64,000 bases of DNA from Lineus longissimus (taxonomy: Eukaryota > Nemertea > Pilidiophora > Heteronemertea > Lineidae). Below, in pieces: positions 60,701 to 64,000 of this stretch. The translations under genes were made by a program, and so were the position numbers. Every line of letters begins with the position of its first letter. The first letter of the stretch is position 1. Below the pieces are notes generated by a model, which saw only the letters and a program-made list of their open reading frames with translations, had not been told where the DNA came from and made no database searches. The stretch is from assembly GCF_910592395.1 (NCBI RefSeq), contig NC_088316.1, positions 1-64,000 of the forward strand, read 5' to 3'.

Positions 60701-63420
60701 GCAACATATACAATTCACATTCCACGCTAGCGTCTACTAGAAGACACATCAAACATTGCGGAGGTCAGGCTGCAGTTTACGGGAGGGACAGATAGGCTCA
60801 GATGTTGGAAGCTATGTGAGATTTCCTATACGTTCCTTTTTATGAGTGCAATATTCACTTGGCAACTGAAATGACAAGTGGGCGGACGCTGGTTTTCACC
60901 ATGAATATCAACTAATTTGATACTTTCCTTGCGTGGCATGGGGTGATGCCATATCATGTTCATTGATACAGACAGCATTCCATAACCAGCAGCATTCCCA
61001 TCAATACAATTGAATTATCCCTGATAAGCGCCCTATTTGATTAGTGGGCTAATGCTAGGGGAGATTGGGGTAATGATTGACTCGGCTCGGACGGTTCGTG
61101 CTTACAGCGATAGTACCGCAAACACAACAGAGAATTGTCACACTTTCTTGTATGAAAGGAAGTGAGTTGTCCGCTTGCATTTCTATCACAAGGCTGAATC
61201 TCAGTTCATCACATGACAAATCTCGGTGGTCAAAATGTTATCATGGCGACAACGACAATCCTAATCATCTTCGATTCCTCGTTGTAGGTTTGGCCTAATT
61301 GAGGTTGTGACAAATCTGGATTAAATTTGTGAATGTTACGAAAACATCTTTATATCATTTCACCGCTTGATCTAAAATAACTTGTGCAAAAGTATGAAAT
61401 GTTCCTGAAATCAAATCTGTGTATACTTTTTAGTATCTAGTACCTGCATTTCGATCATAATAAATAAGATAAAAAGATATTAGTCGACAATGACTTAACG
61501 TATCAACTGGACCAACGCCTAAAAATGTAATCTGTTCTTGGTTGATGAGGCGAGCCAGACGCACTAATGAAGAAACCCTTTAGTAACATCTAGTGTATCA
61601 TCGTGCTCGTCCCCGCACCACTGTACCATGGAAAACAACACCTCACCAATCATTCCTGAATCACACATTTCACAGCATTTGTTATGTATGCTACCCGAGA
61701 CACCGTCATCATGATGTTTTGGTCTATTACCTCGTCCCGGCCATTAATTTTGTGTCAGCCACCAATGGCAGCCTTTGGTTTTCTCACCGATATACTTGTA
61801 TACTGTGTGTAAAAAAAACATGACCTTCTATTGATTGTTAATAGCTTGCTTCTCACTGGGTGAGGTTTAACGAAATATTTTGATCGTTTAAGCAATACGC
61901 CGGTGATGAAATTCTTTTTTACGATCATGACTTACAATGAAACAAAGCACCTATAAACAATCGAAGGTAAGACATTTTATGTGACACGTAGTAGCGATAC
62001 CGGCCAGACATTACGGCCAATTGGTCATGTTTGTTCTCAAGCGTTTCATCTCGCCGCACATTAATGATGAGAGTTTTGTGGTGTTCATGGCCAACTGGTG
62101 GGCGTGATGAATTCCGGACAGAACAGCCACAGACTCTAACCCTACCTCTTCACACACCGGGTGCACTTCAGTCTTTTGACCAAGCCCATACATTTGCTTT
62201 AAGAAAAAACACCAGACCTTTTCCAGAAGGTCTTAGACCATTGACGACCAGTGCAATAATATTTCCTAAGCCTTGCCTTTGCCTTTTTTTCAATTACGGT
62301 AACTGTATTTTGTCTGTTTGATAATTGAAATAATCCCCTGTCACCCAAAACACACCCGTTCAATTCATTCGTATTGGGACTTATCCAGTCTGAATCAGCA
62401 TGATCAAATGGTACACGGTCCATCCTAATCAACCAATATCAGCCACAAGTATTAGCATTGGCATTTCTAATATTCTTTAAACGTTGCCAATAAGAACTTA
62501 AGGTGATCCTACCTTTTTCTGTGACTATGGTGAAGTTCTGCTGAGGATAGTCTGTGAGATCAAACTGTGACAAACGCATGTCCCTTGAAATTTCGACGGA
62601 ACTCCGATTGGAATGTCTCCATTCATACACAACATCATTTCTATTATATGCATCTAGAAAATAAAGGGAAATAATTAACATCATTATTCCTAGATGAGAT
62701 ATGTAATCATAATCTGAATGAGGGTTACATAAACTGGTGTCCTGTGCAAATGAGCATGGAACGAGAGCCAGTGACTGTCAAAATTTTACTGAACACGAAT
62801 ACAAGCTCCGATGCAATGCTTTTCACAAAAACTGTTAATAAAGAATATCAAAATATATCAAAAACAGCGATATCAAAAACATACTTACAGCTACCAAATA
62901 TAAGCGGACAGACCTGGTTATCTATTGGAAAATACTCCAAATACATAGGACAGCTGGCTTTGATTGTCAGTCTGAAACAGAATTAGAAACTGACATCAAC
63001 CTCGGGAGGGAAGAAAAGTAGTTTTTCTTTAGCTGAAGTAGTCATGTGGACTTGACAGAACCCGCATCGAAGGTCTAGCTTGGGTAGGTGGCGCAAAAAT
63101 TGGTTTGTCTGCAATGAAGCCAGATGTACCGTTTCTAGTAAATTTGATTTGATGAATGGAGTTGGAACTGGCTTTCGCATTGAAAAATTCATTACCCACC
63201 TCATTGAGTATAAAATTTGGCCATCTTCATTGATCCGTAACAACTTATTAGGTGTTGTTATCATATGAAGGTAAGAGCCGCGGCCATTTTGGAAGAATGT
63301 GTCAGGTTTCCAAATCCTCTTCAGGATGCTGATATGAACAGGAAGAGACCTTTTAGGGCCTTTGAATCGCAGCCTCTTGTCCGTCCAATATTGACGAAAG
63401 TAACAATCCATCGAGTAAGC
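51380..63420 (-). CDS. Cys-loop ligand-gated ion channel subunit (GABA-A/glycine/histamine-Cl type), 5' end missing
   Basis: Pentameric neurotransmitter receptor subunit. Exons (minus): 63420-63200, 62971-62889, 62653-62513, 53822-53670, 53158-52998, 52391-52308, 51730-51380; 1194 bp, 397 aa, every junction GT/AG and in phase. Seen: ligand domain ([18 protein letters not shown]), Cys-loop Cys81-Cys95 ([15 protein letters not shown]), TM1 at about 165-187, TM2 at 196-212 ([17 protein letters not shown]), TM3 at 226-250, a short acidic loop ([12 protein letters not shown]) and TM4 at about 359-379 (DRVSRVLFP...YW). WVSFWLN and ITTVLT place it in the anion-channel branch, but the -2'/-1' residues are Ala-Asp (194-195) instead of Pro-Ala or Ala-Ala. 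The signal peptide and the first part of the ligand domain are outside the window. The 8.7-kb third intron contains other genes. Agonist not assigned. Confidence 0.93.
51847..51937. repeat. Dispersed intron repeat, copy 1
   Basis: Shares CATTGTTTG, AACTCAT, GCCTCGACGAGTC, CATTT and TGGCCGCATTGT-type words in the same order with 53470-53571. Both copies are in introns of the receptor gene. Confidence 0.6.
52812..52955 (-). pseudogene. Decayed duplicate of the receptor's TM2-TM3 exon
   Basis: Matches the real exon along its whole length: CACTGTGCTGACCCTAACCA, GACAGCAGGCAAAATCT and TCGATTGGTTCGTGGTCAT. It has lost about 14 bp (the CCCAAAGTAGCTT segment, so LPKVAY is missing and the frame shifts), several bases near the end, the acceptor (CGCAG became GCAAG) and the donor (AAG/GTAAG became AAGTTTGG). 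It lies 42 bp past the real exon. A former second pore exon that is now dead. Confidence 0.88.
52998..53158 (-). CDS. Receptor exon: TM2 and TM3
   Basis: [20 protein letters not shown], the pore-lining helix and TM2-TM3 loop, then TM3 ending FAGVHYFTK. Donor AAG/GTAAGT. A decayed duplicate follows at 52955-52812. Confidence 0.95.
53470..53571. repeat. Dispersed intron repeat, copy 2
   Basis: Second copy of the 51847-51937 segment (CATTGTTTGTGCAACTCATA; GCCTCGACGAGTCAGCCCAT). Confidence 0.6.
53670..53822 (-). CDS. Receptor exon: TM1 and selectivity residues
   Basis: [19 protein letters not shown] then TM1 with WVSFWLN and [12 protein letters not shown]. Its first 43 bases and acceptor are copied repeatedly upstream (53780-54445). 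Confidence 0.95.
53780..54445 (-). repeat. 90-bp array copying the TM1 exon start and its splice acceptor
   Basis: Eight copies beginning at about 53780 (within the real exon), 53870, 53960, 54050, 54138, 54228, 54318 and 54408 (partial); one unit is 88 bp. On the minus strand each full copy holds CTCTATTTCTAG/GTGAATAC, the exon's acceptor and first 43 coding bases, plus about 44 intron bases. Six intact decoy acceptors therefore lie upstream of the true one. Units differ at only a few positions. Confidence 0.95.
54446..55755. other. Intron sequence, nothing recognised
   Basis: Part of the 8.7-kb receptor intron between the TM1 array and the 51/54-bp array. AT-rich, short frames only. Confidence 0.45.
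55756..56120. repeat. 51/54-bp minisatellite, about 7 copies
   Basis: Unit containing GATCTGACCATGGTTTATCA and TAACAGTAAGGATACGCGGG. Copies are 51 or 54 bp (the longer with an extra CAT-type triplet), so a frame stays open through the array (55671-56186, plus strand: [17 protein letters not shown] period). There is no other coding evidence, and the opposite strand is open too. Confidence 0.93.
56296..59815 (-). CDS. Secreted protein with PAN/apple-like N-terminus, nested in the receptor intron
   Basis: Exons (minus): 59815-59456, 58549-58043, 56697-56296; all phase-0 junctions with GT/AG, 422 aa. The first exon starts [20 protein letters not shown], a signal peptide, then a segment with [16 protein letters not shown] and VCHLM, the spacing of a PAN/apple module (C-x3-C-x5-C-x-GF...C). 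Exons 2 and 3 encode beta-rich, repetitive-looking sequence with many aromatic and hydrophobic strands ([48 protein letters not shown]), like a beta-propeller but not assigned. It lies wholly inside one intron of the Cys-loop receptor, on the same strand. Exon joins are inferred from phase only; the start is well supported by ATG and leader. Function unknown. Confidence 0.6.
57045..57472 (-). CDS. Possible alternative 3' exons of the nested gene
   Basis: Two candidate exons, 57472-57358 (acceptor TTCTTGTGCAG, donor GGCG/GTAAGG) and 57304-57045 (acceptor TTTGTTGCAG, ends in TGA), join in phase with each other and with the 58043 donor. They would give a different 124-residue C-terminus containing [15 protein letters not shown] and [16 protein letters not shown]. 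They could instead be an unrelated gene end; no family is recognised. Confidence 0.33.
57711..57840. repeat. 43-bp tandem array, three copies
   Basis: Three copies of GCCGAGGTGATGAAATCACG...CACTTACTTGCCCTATTCA. On the minus strand each unit contains AAGTAAGTGC, a donor-like word. Confidence 0.93.
58737..59395. repeat. 46-bp tandem array, about 14 copies
   Basis: Unit CGCATGTGAAATCAAGGCAG then GTCTTTGTCTTACTTGCCTTACTC. The AAGGCAGG...ACTTGCCTT part is an imperfect inverted pair. It fills the first intron of the nested gene between 58549 and 59456. Confidence 0.95.
60340..60591 (+). CDS. Last exon of a secreted cysteine-rich basic peptide
   Basis: After an acceptor AACTTCTATTTCCAG, the frame encodes a hydrophobic leader ([15 protein letters not shown]), then DEASATHRQ, then about 57 residues with ten Cys and many Arg/Lys, ending VAVCRG and TAG; 83 codons in this exon. 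Cys spacing is 4-6-8-3-(7)-5-4-6-3, which reads as two related five-Cys modules. There is no ATG in frame before the leader, so a start exon must lie upstream on the plus strand; I did not find it. It lies opposite to the receptor gene in its large intron. Secreted defence-like, signalling or venom-type peptides have this layout, but no family is recognised. Confidence 0.5.
   Translation, partial: CLLLASTILVVVLLLDEASATHRQTCTVTDCMRSKNRCLSERIPIRCTRGCPVNKRRNCAAAVQCKRSRCNLRFNYCVAVCRG
60592..62512. other. Receptor intron, nothing recognised
   Basis: Intron between the 62513 donor and the nested genes. Short frames only on both strands. Confidence 0.45.
62889..62971 (-). CDS. Receptor exon: Cys-loop
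   Basis: An 83-bp exon encoding [20 protein letters not shown] then CPLIFGS. The two Cys are 13 residues apart with the FP-x-D core, which defines the superfamily. Acceptor TCTGTTTCAG, donor GCT/GTAAGT. Confidence 0.93.
63200..63420 (-). CDS. Receptor exon: ligand-binding domain, first exon in window
   Basis: Acceptor TTCTATTTGCAG, then [17 protein letters not shown] and WKPDTFFQN, the conserved beta-strand and loop A region of Cys-loop receptors; donor ATGAG/GTGGGT. Confidence 0.93.
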
Positions 63421-64000
63421 CTGCAAATAGAAAGAAAAGCTGCCGATAAAAGTGTCCAGTTTTGTTTTGTTTATTCATGATTAAAACAGTCTTTTAAACA
63501 TTCTAATGCACAAAGTGTCCTTGAGAAGCGCCTCAAGGGTCAAAGAACCACATATTGCATGTAAATCACTTCAGACACGGCTGTTCTGGTTTCTAACAAC
63601 AAAAGATAAGTTTGTGACTCAAATCACACGAGAGACGCACGCATTGCGTCAATTTCCATACGTGACTTAGTTAGACGATGAATTAGGAAGAATGCGATAT
63701 CTTCCCACTCTAAATGAAAATGAATGGACTCTGGTGTCTGAATAATCAGACCACTAAATGCATTCAGCTCTTAGATATTACAACCTGGATATTTTGCAAG
63801 ATAATAGGTAAAATATTGTTCTGGGCCACGTTGACTGACACTAATCTAAGGATTGATTTCATTTGGCCTAAGAGGAACTACTTAAACTTAATTGAAGAGG
63901 ATATGCAAATCTATGCAGATTTTCTCCCTCGGTGTCCCTGTAGCACAATTCCAATCGTATTGTTTAGGATGGTTAATGGCGAACTGGCCTTTATTATTGA
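63421..64000. other. Receptor intron at right edge
   Basis: Sequence upstream of the first receptor exon in the window. No further ligand-domain exon was recognised, so the signal peptide and early strands must lie beyond 64000. Confidence 0.5.

Noticed and set aside
51380-63420. Two separate genes (ligand domain at 62-63 kb, channel domain at 51-54 kb)
   Set aside because: The 62513 donor and 53822 acceptor are in phase and join EKG to EYSIMRV exactly where the family sequence is continuous.

Overview
The window is genomic DNA from an animal. Its genes are built of short exons (about 80-500 bp) joined by GT/AG introns with consistent reading phase, and the products are animal-specific: a secreted M2 metallopeptidase, a DEG/ENaC sodium channel and a Cys-loop receptor. 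The single-domain, unanchored ACE and the heavy load of minisatellites, foldback elements and MITE-like hairpins suggest an invertebrate, perhaps a marine lophotrochozoan. The phylum is inference only. Exons below were assembled by eye from splice sites, phase and family motifs.

Layout. 1-10367 is one block of a 63-bp satellite that runs off the left edge. 10368-25890 is gene-poor: small hairpin elements, a TA-flanked MITE candidate (15964-16388), a G-rich array (18481-18955), a repeat-built palindrome (18966-19590), a 70-bp satellite (19577-22537) and a decayed LINE reverse transcriptase (23557-24235). 25892-31732 (minus) is a complete 11-exon ACE-like gene of 672 aa. 31733-43562 is mostly non-coding, with a foldback element (37440-38468) and a MADF-domain fragment (41847-41927). 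43563-48048 (minus) is a 10-exon DEG/ENaC channel of 496 aa. 49425-49872 is an alternating 69/67-bp array. 51380-63420 (minus) is the 3' part (7 exons, 397 aa) of an anion-type Cys-loop receptor whose 5' end lies beyond the right edge. One 8.7-kb intron of it holds a second minus-strand gene (56296-59815, secreted, PAN/apple-like N-terminus), a plus-strand exon for a secreted cysteine-rich peptide (60340-60591) and several tandem arrays.

Common theme. Pieces of coding exons have been copied into neighbouring introns many times. In the Cys-loop gene the start of the TM1 exon with its splice acceptor is repeated in a 90-bp array, and the whole TM2-TM3 exon has a decayed second copy. The ACE gene carries smaller copies of the same kind. 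The Cys-loop receptor also has Asp at the -1' selectivity position, where anion channels have Ala, and an in-frame hydrophobic segment just past its stop codon. The three main genes have no obvious joint pathway; two are surface ion channels and one is a secreted peptidase.
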